From Uranotaenia lowii (taxonomy: Eukaryota; Arthropoda; Insecta; Diptera; Culicidae), in contig NC_073691.1 in assembly GCF_029784155.1 (NCBI RefSeq), forward strand, positions 142,220,433 through 142,284,432: a DNA stretch of 64,000 nucleotides. Direction: 5' to 3'. The notes under the pieces were generated by a model. It saw only the letters and a program-made list of their open reading frames with translations. It made no database searches and was not told where the DNA came from. Each line of letters begins with the position of its first letter. Position 1 is the first letter of the stretch. The position numbers were made by a program, and so were the translations under genes. Positions 22,140-33,800 of this stretch are shown here, one piece after another.

Positions 22140-22470
22140 GGACTTTTATTCTTACATTCTTTTTTTTTGCTCACATTTTTTTCTTCATATTCTTTCTTCT
22201 TCTCATCATGTCATTACCGCATGTTCTCATCTTAGTGTCTTTTCATCTTCTCATTTTCTTATCTCCTTAATTCATCTTTTTTAAGTTTTTCATTCTCAAA
22301 ATTTTGTGTACTTCACATCTTTTGATATTCAAATTCTCTAATCTCATCATTTTTCAGCCTTTAAAATATCTCTATACAACTCCTCAACTAACTTGTCAAT
22401 TTTTGAATTTTCCTTCATCATCTTATTCGTATATCGTTAATTTTTGTATCTTTACCTTTTTCTTAAAATC
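22140..22470 (+). repeat. Pyrimidine-skewed tract
   Basis: The plus strand is dominated by T and C in TTCTCATTTTCTTCAT-like words for about 330 bp. The frame at 22081-22284 (Phe/Ser/His-rich) reflects this composition. Similar bias occurs at 5640-5970. Confidence 0.6.
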
Positions 22471-22485
22471 CTGTCAATAAATCCA

Positions 22486-22520
22486 GGGATGAGCAACCCA
22501 CGGCCCGCGAAGTTTTTCTC
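22486..22520 (+). mobile_element. Possible hAT-type terminus
   Basis: CAGGGATGAGCAACCCACGG followed by CCCGCGAAG resembles the CAGGGGTGGGCAAC...GGCCCGCGG starts of many animal hAT elements. I could not find the opposite terminus, so it is a relic end at best. Confidence 0.35.
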
Positions 22521-24218
22521 AAATGTATGTCTCGATTGTTTCCTATGATTTTTTCTTAGTTAGTACTGAAAATGGGGGGAATTGAGAAAATTTTTGAACT
22601 ATTTTTGTAATATTTTCGTCAAATGCAGCTCTTTTAACACCTAATTTGTTTTAGATGGTGTGTTCAGTTGACCTGAGCAAAACTTAATCAAAGGAAAATA
22701 TTAAGTAGGAAGAGATTTTTTACTATCAATTTTTTAACATCCATTTTTGTTTACAATGTGGGGAAACAGGGACAGTGGCTCTATTATTAAGAAACTCGTG
22801 TGTTTAGAAACTGTTCAACAATAAAAAATACTTTTATTTAAGCTTCCTACATTTAAAACGCAAACCAATGAATAGGGTTTTGCTTTGCAGTTTTTCCCCA
22901 GTAATCATAATGCCTAACTCCAGGGACAAAAATAGTCACGAAAATTTAATATTTTTATCATAGTTTTCCAGCGCAAGTTGGAAGCTAAATTCTTCTGGGA
23001 TCAACTTGAAAGTTAATTTTCTTTTGTTTTACACTATTTTCCACGATCCTATGAGATTCTAGACACACTGGTTTCTACATGTCCCGTAAATCCCACGATT
23101 AGTGGGCCCAACGTATATTTTACTTAAACGTATTACGATTTAAAGCTGTTTGAATTAATTGTCATTTTTTCTTTGGAATCATGTTGAAAGAATCCTTTTT
23201 CGTACACCAAACTTTCAGACATGACACAATTTTGGAGTGTTTCCAGACAACACTTGTGATGGTATGGGATTTAACGATTTTTTTTTTGCATAAAGTAAAC
23301 ATGTTTTGATTTTATTGTTAAAACATAAAGTAAAATGAAATTATGTTTGCTTTTACGCAATGAATCAAGGAACTTTTTGGTCCTGAAATAATGTGTAGAT
23401 TGCTTGATATTTAGATTCCATCAATGTTTCCCATTTGTGTCCTGATTCACCTCCATCCCAGCGAACATGAAATCGTACCAGAAATGATAACTTAAGTCGT
23501 TTACAATGATGTTGCGAATCGCAATTCTAATGCACAGTGAAAAGATCGTATAAAATATCGTCTGAAGTCAGTTTAAATCGAATTGGATAGAAAGTTCGCC
23601 AAGTTTGTAAATTTTGAAAGGATTTTTCTCCCGCGCGGGCTTCAAGTGAGAAAGTAATCGTCAAGTTCTCTTTGAAACCAGAAGTGCATCCAGATGGCTA
23701 ACAATCAGATGGGAATTGAGTAATATTAACCAATGGCAATGAGAGAACTGGAAAATATTATCGCTGGCAACGATTTGAAGGCTTTGAGAGCAAAATCTTG
23801 CGCTCTCTTGCATTCTTCCGATAGTTACGAATAAGGTGTCGGATTGCACCCAACCTGTATACATTAGCATGTCCCAAAATTGCATAATGTCTGGAAATCT
23901 GGGTGCTCACCCTCCAAATGATAGATTAGGATGATGAGAACAAACTCTTGTATGGGGCCAACTAAAAAAAATCATGTAAAGTCCACTTTCAAAAAATTTG
24001 ATTTTAAATAAATTCTAGGTCAAAAAAATTTCACAAAACTTACATATCTTATATTTTTTAAATTTTGTTTGGATTAAATCCCACTCATGAAAAATTAAAA
24101 ATGAACCAAATTTGTGTCAAAATTCAAAATGAGCAAGCTATTTCAAGAAAAAAATTTTGTTGGTCCAAAAATTTTGTATTCAACTGACCAAAATGTGTGC
24201 CTAGCGTAAAATGTGTTT
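22521..24218. other. Unassigned AT-rich sequence
   Basis: No gene or repeat structure is recognised; short frames lack any motif. Confidence 0.45.
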
Positions 24219-24272
24219 GATATCAATACGTTTTTCGTTACCAATTAATCCTTAGTAATTTTTATTTAAAAA

Positions 24273-24515
24273 AAATTTCAATTAAGACTAACATTTCACC
24301 TGAAGACTGAAACTCGATCGGACTTAAAACAAATAAGTTATGGCGGTTCCAAGATTGTATTTTGGTGGCAAATTGTCGTTCAACACTTAATGAGTACATG
24401 TTACTCATTGCTATTACAGGACAAAATGCTTTCAAAATACTACTTGGAACCGCCGTAACTTTTTTGTGTTTCGAGTTGCAGTCTTCAGGTGAAATGTTAG
24501 TCTTAATTGAAATTT
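24273..24515. mobile_element. Small inverted-repeat element with 37-bp perfect termini
   Basis: The 37 bases at 24273-24309 (AAATTTCAATTAAGACTAAC ... GAAGACTG) are the exact reverse complement of 24479-24515. The arms continue inward with lower identity (both include GGCGGTTCCAAG), so most of the 243 bp folds into one hairpin. Weaker inverse similarity extends outward to about 24219 and 24560. It is non-coding and has no clear target duplication. Confidence 0.7.
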
Positions 24516-24800
24516 CAATAAAATAAGCATATTTAAGCAATAACGAAAAAAATATTTGATGGAAAATCAGTTTTCATGCTTCTTTAGAACACAATGTCTC
24601 AAAATCCCGTACACACTTGAGATTCAGTGCAACCACTTCCCGTTGTAAGATTCAGCTCAAATTTGGCATATGGCCTCCTGATGTTTTCCTTAAGCCATCC
24701 AAGTTTTTTTTTTGCATATGTTTTGATTTTTGAGGTATTTATTGAGACGAATTTGATAAATTGAATAAAAAATATTCTTAATAATAATTTTTATTAAAGA

Positions 24801-25880
24801 CTAGCTGATCCCATACGAGCTCCGTTTCGCTTTCAACTTGGAGTATGTCATGAACAGTTTGTATGAAAATCATTTGCCAACCATTCTCCAGATGCACTTC
24901 CGAATTCCTTGTTAAGTGAAAATAGCAAGTATATTGGACGATCACTTTTTCTGTCGTCTGCTACTAAATTTGAAATCAGGTATCAATTGACCCTGCAAAA
25001 AAACACCCGTGTATAAGTTTTGACTCGATGGTTGCATAACCACAGAATAATTGCCAAACAGTTAAATCCCTTTCGATGACCTCTTTTATGAACTTTGATA
25101 TCTAAAATCGATTTCGCTTCTCTCAAAACTCCCGTGTGCAAATTTTCAAAGCAATCCATTGCATAATAACGTTAATATTGCTAAAAACAGAGGAAAATTA
25201 ATTAATATTGACGACCACTTTCGTCGACCTCTGGCAAAGCATTTGGCAATCAATTGCCCGTTCCTGAAAAGTACCGTGTGCAAATTTTCATCCCAATCCG
25301 ATGTATAATAACCACGATATTGCAAAAATATTGAAAGGTTAGTATGGACGACCCCCTGTTCCGTCCCCTTACACTGAATTTTCATCTGCATCCAATGTAT
25401 AATAACGAAAATATCGGATAAACAATGAATACTCAATATGGATGACCCCTTTGGCCGATCCCTGACTTTAATTTGGATAAGTGAAATCAATTGTGTGTCC
25501 CTAATAACTCTTATGTGTAAATTTTCATTACAATCCGCTGTATAAAAACGTCAATATCACTAATATATTGAAAAGTTAATTCCTTTTGCCAGCCCCTTAC
25601 ACTAAATTTGATACCTCAAATCGATTGCACGTCATCATAACTATCGTGTACCAATTTTCATCTGAATACGATGTATAATAAAGTCAATTTCGCAAAAACA
25701 GCGAACAGTTAATATGGACGACCCCTTTGGCTGACCCCTTACACAAAATTTAACACCTGAAATTGATTGCTCGTCTTTCAAAACACTCATGAGCATATTT
25801 TCAACACAATCCGACAAAAAGTAACGTCAATATCGCGAAAATAATATTTGTCTTGTATGGACGACCCCCTTCAGAAGGGG
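24801..25880 (-). mobile_element. Helitron-like 3' portion with tandem array
   Basis: On the minus strand the segment ends GGGATCAGCTAG followed by T, the CTAG|T end typical of Helitrons. A short GC-rich palindrome (ACGGAGCTCGT) lies about 15 bases inside. Upstream are about seven degenerate ~140-bp units with ATATTGACGTTATTA and GGGGTCGTCCATA words. The same units follow a Helitron-like 5' end at 63494 on the plus strand. The 5' side here is cut off at about 25880. No Rep/helicase frame is present. Confidence 0.65.
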
Positions 25881-27554
25881 TCAACTCGAATCAATGATCT
25901 TTAGAACAGCGGTACGTTTTTTCTTCGTTTGTAGGGGCTTCGAGGACAAATTTAAATAACCTTAGCTTAGCTTGATTGACTACTCACATCCAAGGTTGCC
26001 GAAAAAAAAATTGTGTTTTGCGTAAAAAATTCTGACATTCTGTGATTTTACCTAGAAAATTCTGTGATGGTAAAAGCATAAATTTCTTTGAAAAGTCATG
26101 CAGAAATGAATCTTATTCACAAATCAATTACTATTATCAATTGAAGCATGATTTTCCAAAGCAAAGGTAGAATTCCAAAACAAATTTTTAAAAATCTGTG
26201 AAATCTTGAATCCGAAATACTCAGTTAAAAATTAATTACAAAATTATCTTCATTCAAACGGTTTTCCTACATTTGAATGTTAATTGATGATGATTGTTGT
26301 TTTTATTGTTTTATTAAGTTTGCACAAACTCTCTCTTTGACCATCAAAAACGGCGTCGGCCACGTCTTAGTAGTCAATATATAGATATTAAAGGTATATT
26401 TAGAAAGAGATGGTATTTTTGTGGTAGAAAATTCGTCTGGAAATATGTTTGATATTGACTTACGTTTCCAACGTTACGATGCTGATTGGATCTTCTTCAG
26501 GGACTAAAAAAAGAGTTTATTTAGTTGGTTCTGCTTATCATAATTAATGCTTTCTTATCGAAAAGATGCTTTTTCGTGTGAGTGTCGACTCGGCTAATGA
26601 TCTGTTTTCCTGTTTTCTGTTAGATATAAGGTGTAATGTATCCGAACACCCTTTATTTTGACTGAACCACAGAATATTACAAAGATTTTGATGATAGAGG
26701 TTTCGATGCAATGATAAGGTTTCTGAGAAAAAGTTATAGAAGCTTTATATTTGTCATTTTTTCCGAGTTTCGCGAAATATGGGAACTTTGACGAAATTTT
26801 AATAAACATTATTACCAAAAGGAGCATAAGTCAAATCATTTTGCAGTCTTAAAGAAAGTTGTTAAACCATCAAATACTTTCTTGAATGGAGTCAGCAATA
26901 GTTGTAATCTTATCTATTAAAATTTCTAGAAATTGTGGAATTTAAATTTTTACGCTTTGTGTTTCTCAAATTAAACCTCTAGGGTAAATTTGAATCCTTG
27001 ATTGAATGAAGAATAATCTAAAAAAAATCAAAATTTGTTTTATCACCAAAACTGGAGGTTATAGACAAAATCTGATGAATGATTTGAATTAAGGGGTCTA
27101 CAAACTCAGTTTTTAAAACATAGGCACAATTATTCAAAAGATGTTGTTCTAAGATTCCGTAACGGTAACAGCTATTAACATTTACGTGCCGTTTGCTATA
27201 GCTAAGAGAAGCTTAAAAACAAATAAAAATGAGAAAGCATCAGAAAATATAGTTTCATACAGTCTTTCGTTCTGAAAAAAGTATGCCTTAAATGTAACAA
27301 AGATGCTGGAATGATTTTTGAAAAAAAAATTTAACCAAAATTAGTCAAAAATTATCAAATACAAAACATATTTTGTTTGATAATCCAAATATTTTCATCA
27401 ATATGGTTTTTCGAAGAAAAAAGTTGTTTGTAATCAAAAAAATACAACTTCTATGAATTTTTCAGCGTAAACGAATTGGGGACTAGAGGGTTAAAACGTG
27501 CATTTTTTTCAATTTTGATGAATATTTCTTGAAAACTGTTTAAAGCGAGGCAAG
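25881..27554. other. Unassigned AT-rich sequence
   Basis: No gene or recognisable repeat is seen; short frames (for example 26594-26827 minus) show no domain. Confidence 0.45.
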
Positions 27555-28230
27555 TTTCATGTTGATTTTGTATGGGAGCCACTGTTTTTTAAAGCAAAGA
27601 GTCTTCCGGAGCAAAAAATTATCATGTCACTTAAAAAATTGCACATCTTCAAAGTTGATGAAAAGACTTGAATTGTTTTCGTATTGTGTCGTATTTTACA
27701 TTGATTTTGTATGGGACAAACCAAGTCGAAAAGAGGAATCATCTTTTTATGTCAAATCAATGATTCTAAAATGTATGAATCATTGTTTTCGTGGTGTAGC
27801 AAACTTTTTTGTTGATTTTGTATGAGTGCCACCTGTATTTTCTTTAAATGTTACACATTATTAGTTTCACTGAATCAGTTTAGAATATTTAAACTTGATG
27901 AAATGATTTCTCTAGTTTTTCACTTAGTTTTGTATAGCAGCCTCCCTTTTCCAAAGCAAGAAAGGTCATTCTGCCAAATACATATATCAACTTTTATTAT
28001 AAAATCATGCGTGTGGACAATTATTTTATGTAATCATCTAGAAATTATTCGAGTTGGGTCACAGTTTAAGCTCGTTTTGTATGAGAGGCCGAGGACCATC
28101 AAATTGTTGTGCAAATTATTCATGACTCCAAAAACCCGTCGATACTCAATTTCGCGTCATTCTAATCGCTCGTGTATACGCGATGATGTCACAAACAGAA
28201 TGACCTGATTATTATACATAACAAATTTAT
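27555..28230 (+). repeat. Tandem array of TTTTGTATGGGAGCC units
   Basis: GTTGATTTTGTATGGGAGCC and variants recur near 27562, 27702, 27813, 27925 and 28072, 110-150 bp apart. Intervening sequence is related (AAAGCAAAGA, TCAAATCAATG words). This is the opposite-strand counterpart of the 8-kb array. It continues beyond the SINE at 28.24 kb, which interrupts it. Frames at 27559-28208 are by-products. Confidence 0.6.
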
Positions 28231-28237
28231 ATGGGGG

Positions 28238-28660
28238 CCAGAAGGCCTGAGGTAGTCTAGTGGATACGCTGACGTGAGTCTGGTTCAAATTGCTAGGCAT
28301 ACTGGTTTCGATTCCGGTATCGACTAGAAACCTCATAAGTGGCCGACAGGTAAGATGTGTTTCCTCCTATAACTGACTATAAATTAAGAATTTTCAAGCA
28401 GTTGCCACATATATACTCGAATGCCGGAATATTTGCAAGTAAATTAGTCCGGATTGACTTATTCTTCCAAAATATACCTACATCAACACTATACATTCGC
28501 TCCATAACAGTTCATACGAAGCTGCCTTGGAGATTTGTGGAACTAATGAATCTAAAAAATGCATGAGTGCGCTGCAAAAGTATTTGCTTTCTTAGGCAAA
28601 AACTGCAGTGAATCCGTGCACCCATGGTGGATAACCAACACAGCAAATTTGTAGGAGACC
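28238..28660 (+). mobile_element. tRNA-derived SINE, full head
   Basis: A Pol III A box is visible at 28252-28262 (TAGTCTAGTGG) and a B box at 28304-28315 (GGTTTCGATTCC), a tRNA-like spacing. The body ends with GTGAATCCGTGCACCCATGG and ATAACCAACACAGC, matching the truncated copy at 13955-14215. SINEs are Pol III transcripts mobilised by LINE enzymes. Target duplications are not clear. Confidence 0.75.
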
Positions 28661-28974
28661 CCCGTTCCACTACAAAAGTGGGAGAGGTCATTTATTAATA
28701 CAAATGATCTTTAAGCGTCAAAATCGTTGTTCAATAAATTGAATCAAAATCGCTTGCCAACTGTTTGAGTTACGTCGAATTGAACGTTTATTTTGTATGG
28801 GAGTCCAGAATAATTTTTGAAAGCGAAAAAGTTCAATTTTTTTCTTCAAATTTTGTATGGAAGCCACCCGTTTTTGAGGCCAGAGGGTTAATTCTGCATG
28901 ATAAATCAACTTCTTATGTCAAATCATGCTTGTAACTAAATTTTATTTAAATCGTTCATTTGATGAACAAAACT
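28661..28974 (+). repeat. Array continuation after the SINE
   Basis: Two further TTTTGTATGGRAGYC units lie near 28790 and 28853, with a 'tcaaatcatgc' word as in the units before the SINE. Confidence 0.55.
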
Positions 28975-29560
28975 GAACCAAGAATACATCCGGCTACCCT
29001 CCCGGGAGCCAGAATGATTCGTGAATCTCCCGAGGAAAAAATCCGACCGGCAAAAACCCCGCGAAGTGCAGGGGGTCGACCGCACGCTGGAATATGTTAC
29101 GGCACGTAAATCACCAAGGTCACTCGTCGAACGCCGCCCGACGGGTACGATGACGCGCGATGCGCGAAGTTTGTGGCGTCACGCCGGGCCGTCACCGCGG
29201 TGATGAATTTTTGCGGTTTAACACATGATTGAGTCCGGGGGGTGGTCTGCTTCGTTCTGGAGGGTTCCAGAAACTTGTTTTTTATTTCTCGGAAATTACA
29301 CTGCGTTTTGATTGTCAATGTTTGGATGAAACATATTTAAACTATCAATTTGAATTTGTTCTTGAACCGCATTGAAGCCGGTACGCAATTTTCGCCGTCG
29401 ATAAGAAACGTGCGTACTCGATGTTTTCTCGGGCACGCGACACACTTTCCGGTTACGATGTTGGGTATGACGGGTGATTAAAGTGAACCTTGTTATGGCT
29501 ACAGGTACGCAAATGTCAGATAACGTAACGTTAAAGTGAGACACCTCCCTCCCCCTGTGC
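28975..29560. other. GC-rich unique island
   Basis: A sharp rise in G+C, with words such as CCTCCCGGGAGCC and GACGCGCGATGCGCG, lasts about 300 bp and fades by 29560. It matches nothing else in the window. Frames on both strands (29021-29203 plus, 29097-29318 minus) have no recognised domain. It could be a host promoter or 5' exon region, or an unrecognised element. Confidence 0.4.
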
Positions 29561-30047
29561 AGGCCAAAAAGAAGACCAATTTTGCCCGCGAAATACGAGC
29601 AACCATAACAAATAATAACATAAAACATAGGCATATCTTATCGAGCTCTTCCAAGGCGATTGACGATTACGGTGGCAAAGGAAATGATAGATAATAGTTA
29701 TACTTAATAGCGATAGGCAATGTCATTATTGAATCGGGTTATGCACAACGATATAAGTGAGAAAGTGGATCAACTAGGGGAGTCTTCGTAAGACGAATTA
29801 GCCTTATTGAAACGAGAAAAAAAAGTTTGATTGCTTTATTGAAATTGAACAAATTTGCTTCAAAATGACATCAAATGACCTGTGTTCATTTCGAGGCTGA
29901 TGAGTCTTACATCAACACTTGAGATAATACTTTCCAGGTGAATTTTTCGTTTAATTTTTTTTTTTCAGAATATTAGCAAGCAGTGTCAAGTGGTAGACCA
30001 CTGTATGAACTACCGTTAAATGTAAGCTTGACATCATTAAATAATTA
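29561..30047. other. Unassigned sequence
   Basis: No gene or repeat is recognised before mariner copy 2. Confidence 0.45.
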
Positions 30048-30172
30048 AAGGGTGATACGGTCAAAATTTGGTCAAGGGAAAACGCGTGTAAATCGGTGAA
30101 AACGTTTATTTAAAAATCAAATTAAATTTTTTTAAAAGTTTAATGAGTATAAAATTCAGGAAAAATATTCAT

Positions 30173-31920
30173 TTAGGCTTCCGCTTTTCCAAATCCGAAT
30201 TGCCGGGCTTTACGCTTAACTCCTGCCATCAGATTTTGTACAGCCACCTTGTCCACCTTCTTCGCCGCAGAAAGCCAGTTTCCTTGAACTGCTGTTCGTC
30301 CTTAGCAGTTTTTTTTGGTCTTCTTTAGGTTTCGCTTGACAATAGCCCAGTATTTCTCAATTGGGCGGAGCTCTGGCGTGTTGGGAGGGTTCTTGTGCTT
30401 GGGAACCACCTGCACGTTGTTGGCGGCGTACCACTCCATGGCCTTTTTACCGTAATGGCAAGATGCCAAATCCGGCCAAAGCAGTACGGAACAACCGTGT
30501 TTCTTCAGGAAAGGCAGCAGACGTTTATTCAAACACTCTTTCACGTAAATTTCTTGGTTGACAGTCCCGGAAGCAATGTTCCGAAAATCAATCATTTTCA
30601 CTGAGCCATGCTTGACTACATTCAGAGTCAACAATCAAATTTTCCTTCTTCAACCAATTCATACAAACAATCATGCATGACAACGACGCTTCTGTATTTG
30701 AAAAACTTTTGCGATACATGATGTGGTAAAGAAGGGCACCGACTATCAGCTATCGAACGTCTCGATGCTGATTTTCTTCCTTGACGACTGTCAACCCTTT
30801 AGGATCATAACTGATATGTATCAGTTCTGAGCGATCTATGTAGGCCATCAGATGATTTTTTATTTTTCGCTTTGCCTAGAAGGACAAAATCATGACTAGG
30901 TAACCGCAATGAACTGTCCGGCATGTGCTAAAGCTTTTTTGAACATGTGGTCCTGGTATTTATTCAGATTTTTCCTTTTGAAACATTAATGATCGTCTAT
31001 CAATAACGAGCATTATCAACAATGATGCGAGGATAGACGTTCGAGAATGATTGAGGGAGCGACGTTCAAAATGTATCACCAAGTATGTCGATCACCTTCG
31101 ATTAGCCACGTGACGAATAGCAACGGTAGCCTCCGATGGGGCATGGTATATTTTCTTGTATCAAGTTAGTGTTGATTTTCGACATATATTCAATGGGTAC
31201 TTTTACCACGTGCGTATCACAGTACTCGGAGGTAGCATCATTTTAGCTAGAAACCATTCCTGACTGCTTTTCTTGAGCGATTTTCCGAACATTGCCCGGA
31301 AGCTATGAAAATGCTGATTTTCAAGCCACAGGTATAGAGGGCTTGCCAAACCAGATATTTCTTCGCGAACTTTGACAGTTTCATGTGCTTGAAAATATCT
31401 GCTACCTTCCCCTTCCTTTTGCCGTATAAAACTCCTGTCCTGGAAGCTGCTTGTAGTCGGCTTTGACATAGATTTCGTCGTCCATTACCACGCAATCAAA
31501 CTTCGTCAGCATCGTCGTGTACAGCCTCCGGGATCGCGCTTTGGTCGTCGTATTTTGTTAATCATCACGATTTGGTGTCACAACCTTCTTGTAAGTCGAT
31601 AGTCCGGCTCGTTTTTTGGCTCGATGCACGGTTGTAGACAATACACCCAGCTTATTTGCGGCATCTCGAAGAGAGAGGTTAGGGTTTCGCTTGAAACTAC
31701 CGGCAACTCTCTTTGTCGTCTCAGCGGCTTCCGGTTTTCGATTTCCCCCCGATTCAGACTTCCTGGCTGTCGACAAACGTTCCCCAAACATTTTAATTAC
31801 ATTTGTAACGGTTGATTTGGCAACTTTTAGCGATTTTCCCAGCTTTGCGTGCGAGTAGCTCAGATTTTCGCGATGCGCGAGCTAAATTTTGATACGCTGC
31901 TCTTCTTCCTTGGACGGCAT
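30173..31920 (-). pseudogene. Mariner transposase pseudogene (copy 2)
   Basis: Translation starts at the minus-strand ATG at 31920 (MPSKEEEQRI in the sister copy) and ends at 30173. Readable parts are VFGERLSTARKSESGG, LSTYKKVVTPNRDD, a first catalytic Asp in VMDDEIYVKADYKQL, and LSKFAKKYLVWQALYTCG. After the insert follow TVNQEIYVKECLNKRLLPFL, the second Asp in LLWPDLASCH, and the Glu in ELRPIEKYW. There are 37 residues between the second Asp and the Glu, hence D37E. Several frameshifts and the insert disable it. Confidence 0.9.
30574..31294. mobile_element. 721-bp TIR element nested in mariner copy 2
   Basis: CAATGTTCCGAAAATC (30574-30589) and GATTTTCCGAACATTG (31279-31294) are inverse with one mismatch. 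CCCGGAAG is duplicated on both sides (30566-30573 and 31295-31302). Removing the insert plus one duplicate restores the transposase reading IASG-TVNQEI without a gap. The 8-bp duplication fits hAT- or P-type transposition. Interior frames show no recognisable transposase. Confidence 0.85.
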
Positions 31921-32067
31921 TTTGACAACTGAAGAGTGAATTCCAAAATCAAAATAGGAGCAACATTCTACACACACACACACCTTCAAAATGTGGGGTG
32001 TTCAGGTTTTTTAAATGCAAAATTGAAAGAAATACGTCAAGTTGATATTGACCAAATTTTGACCGTA

Positions 32068-32234
32068 GATAAGATCTAGACATGGTATCATGCATGGAAA
32101 GTTTTTCGAGAGTTAAGAATTTTTTAGATATAAAAAATTAAATTTAATGACCATCCTCTGATAAGCAAGGAAGGACACAACCCCCTGGCAACTTGACGTT
32201 TCCCATACAAATCGCGTCTACCAGTTTTTTTTTT
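32068..32234. other. Unassigned sequence
   Basis: Short AT-rich spacer between mariner copy 2 and the next inverted-repeat structure. Confidence 0.4.
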
Positions 32235-32752
32235 CGAAAATACCCAAACTTGAGAACTTTCCCAACCACCCCGAATGAAATTCCCTCCCTACAGGTTTGG
32301 CTATTGACGGCTTACCCCAAAGTTAAGCTCTTGACAGAGAACTCATCCCCAAAAATCTGATACTACTAATGGAAACCAAATACAAAAAAAAACGATGCGG
32401 GTTCGGGAATCAAACCCATACCGGCAGTGGCGCTGCGATTACCATCTAAGGATACTAACCGCTCGACCACCGAAGATCTGTTGGGAATGATCGCTTCAGC
32501 AACGCATATGTGAGACTTTCTATGAAGGAAGCAAGAATAAAATTATCCCCCAAAAAACAGTTCCTCGCTTTGAACTGACCACCCAAACGTAGATCTGCCA
32601 CGATGGAGGTAGTAGAAGCAGATTTGCCAACATTAAAAAACAGTTCTCCGCTTGAAGGGCAAGTTTGACATGTTGATAAGCCGTGATTTCTTCGCAAACT
32701 TGAGTTGTCAATATTGAACTCAGGTTTTGGGGGTGGAAGTTCTCAAGTTTGG
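32235..32752. repeat. Inverted-repeat structure with tRNA-like core
   Basis: CCCAAACTTGAGAACTTTCC near 32236 is mirrored by GGAAGTTCTCAAGTTTGGG near 32735. Between them, on the minus strand, lies a tRNA-like pair: an A-box-like GGTGGTCGAGCGGTTAG (about 32455-32471) and a B box GGGTTTGATTCCCG (32404-32417), followed by a T-run. This may be a tRNA-headed SINE captured in a fold-back element. Confidence 0.45.
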
Positions 32753-33439
32753 GAACTTTTTATTTTCAGTGTGGTTCTCTGGTTCTGTCAAATCGAAAAT
32801 CAAGCGTCTTAATATGTCGGAAGGACGCATATGGAAATATGTTTTCTTTTAATCGATTCAACAAATGAAAAAACGTTCAGAATTGAAAATAAGCTCAGCT
32901 ATACGTAAAGTGAATCTGTTTTCAAAAGTTCAGTCGAAGCAAACGACACACAGACGTAAATCTGTATGTCCTTTATAAGGTTTAAAACTTGTTGACTGAT
33001 CAAAATAATTCACTGATATACGGCAGATTTTTGGGAAAAGAACCCCTTCCAGTGATTTTCATAAACATATGAAAATTTTATTTTGGTTTATGGGAAACTG
33101 TTCCTATACAATAAATAAATAGGTAGAATATTCAATGAGAATAATAATTTCGGTTGAAACTTTTTTTGATTCATTCGAATTTTATGATTCGCACCACATT
33201 TGATGATGTGCCCTTTCCATTCGCATGGCTTGAAAAGTATGTAAACAAGCGGTACACAAGCGAAATCTGCGGATTTCAATCAGGCACACGAAACTCGCCA
33301 GAACTGTCAAGTTGCCAGGGGCTTAGAAGGACAGAACTAATGTTATTCTACGCTAAAAGCGGTATGAAGACATTTTCACATAATTGGCATAGAATTTGCA
33401 CAATTTCCTTCTTTAAACAACTCTGCGCCGAATGGTTAT
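32753..33439. other. Unassigned sequence
   Basis: AT-rich; frames at 33088-33279 minus and 33154-33498 plus show no domain I recognise. Confidence 0.45.
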
Positions 33440-33800
33440 GTCCTGAAAAAAAAAAAACACTTTTCCATTACTCCCTATTCCATCACAAAACAAAGTAAGG
33501 AGTATTCAGTAACTGGCCAAGTGCCAGTACACCCATAGAAGAGGTTGCAAAAATCCAATGCCAATTTAGCAAATCTCTGCTTAAGGACTCGAGCTCTCTA
33601 GCAAAATGACTTATGACCGATATATTCACGCGAACCTAGAAAAACATTTTATGAGACTTTCATCCTTTTGGATAATTCATCCCAGAAACAAGAAAAAAAC
33701 ACAGTGCCGTAGGGAAATGAGAATCAAACTCACAACACTATTTTTATATCGTCTTGCCAATCCAACATCTCAACCAGTGTACTACATGATGTAGACGGAG
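33440..33800 (-). mobile_element. tRNA-derived SINE, family C, complete-looking
   Basis: On the minus strand the head begins near 33790 with GTTGAGATGTTGGATTGGCA (A-box region) and a B box GAGTTTGATTCTC (33719-33731). The body reads TTCTTGTTTCTGGGATGA, GAGCTCGAG and TTTTTGCAACCTCTTCTATG. The end, TTTGTTTTGTGATGGAATAG, is followed by a T-rich tail. Related copies lie at 35.1, 38.6, 47.4 and 52.9 kb. Confidence 0.65.

Larger units (their letters stand above)
30048..32067 (-). mobile_element. Mariner-type (D37E) element, copy 2, with nested insertion
   Basis: The left (plus-strand) end is AAGGGTGATACGGTCAAAAT and the right end is TTGACCAAATTTTGACCGTA. The element lies on the minus strand. Without the nested 721-bp insert and its 8-bp duplication it would be about 1.29 kb, a normal mariner length. 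It keeps the region that copy 1 has lost. Confidence 0.9.

Noticed and set aside
28347..28360. Second recursive splice site (GACAG|GTAAGA)
   Set aside because: It lies within a SINE body and has no pyrimidine tract upstream.
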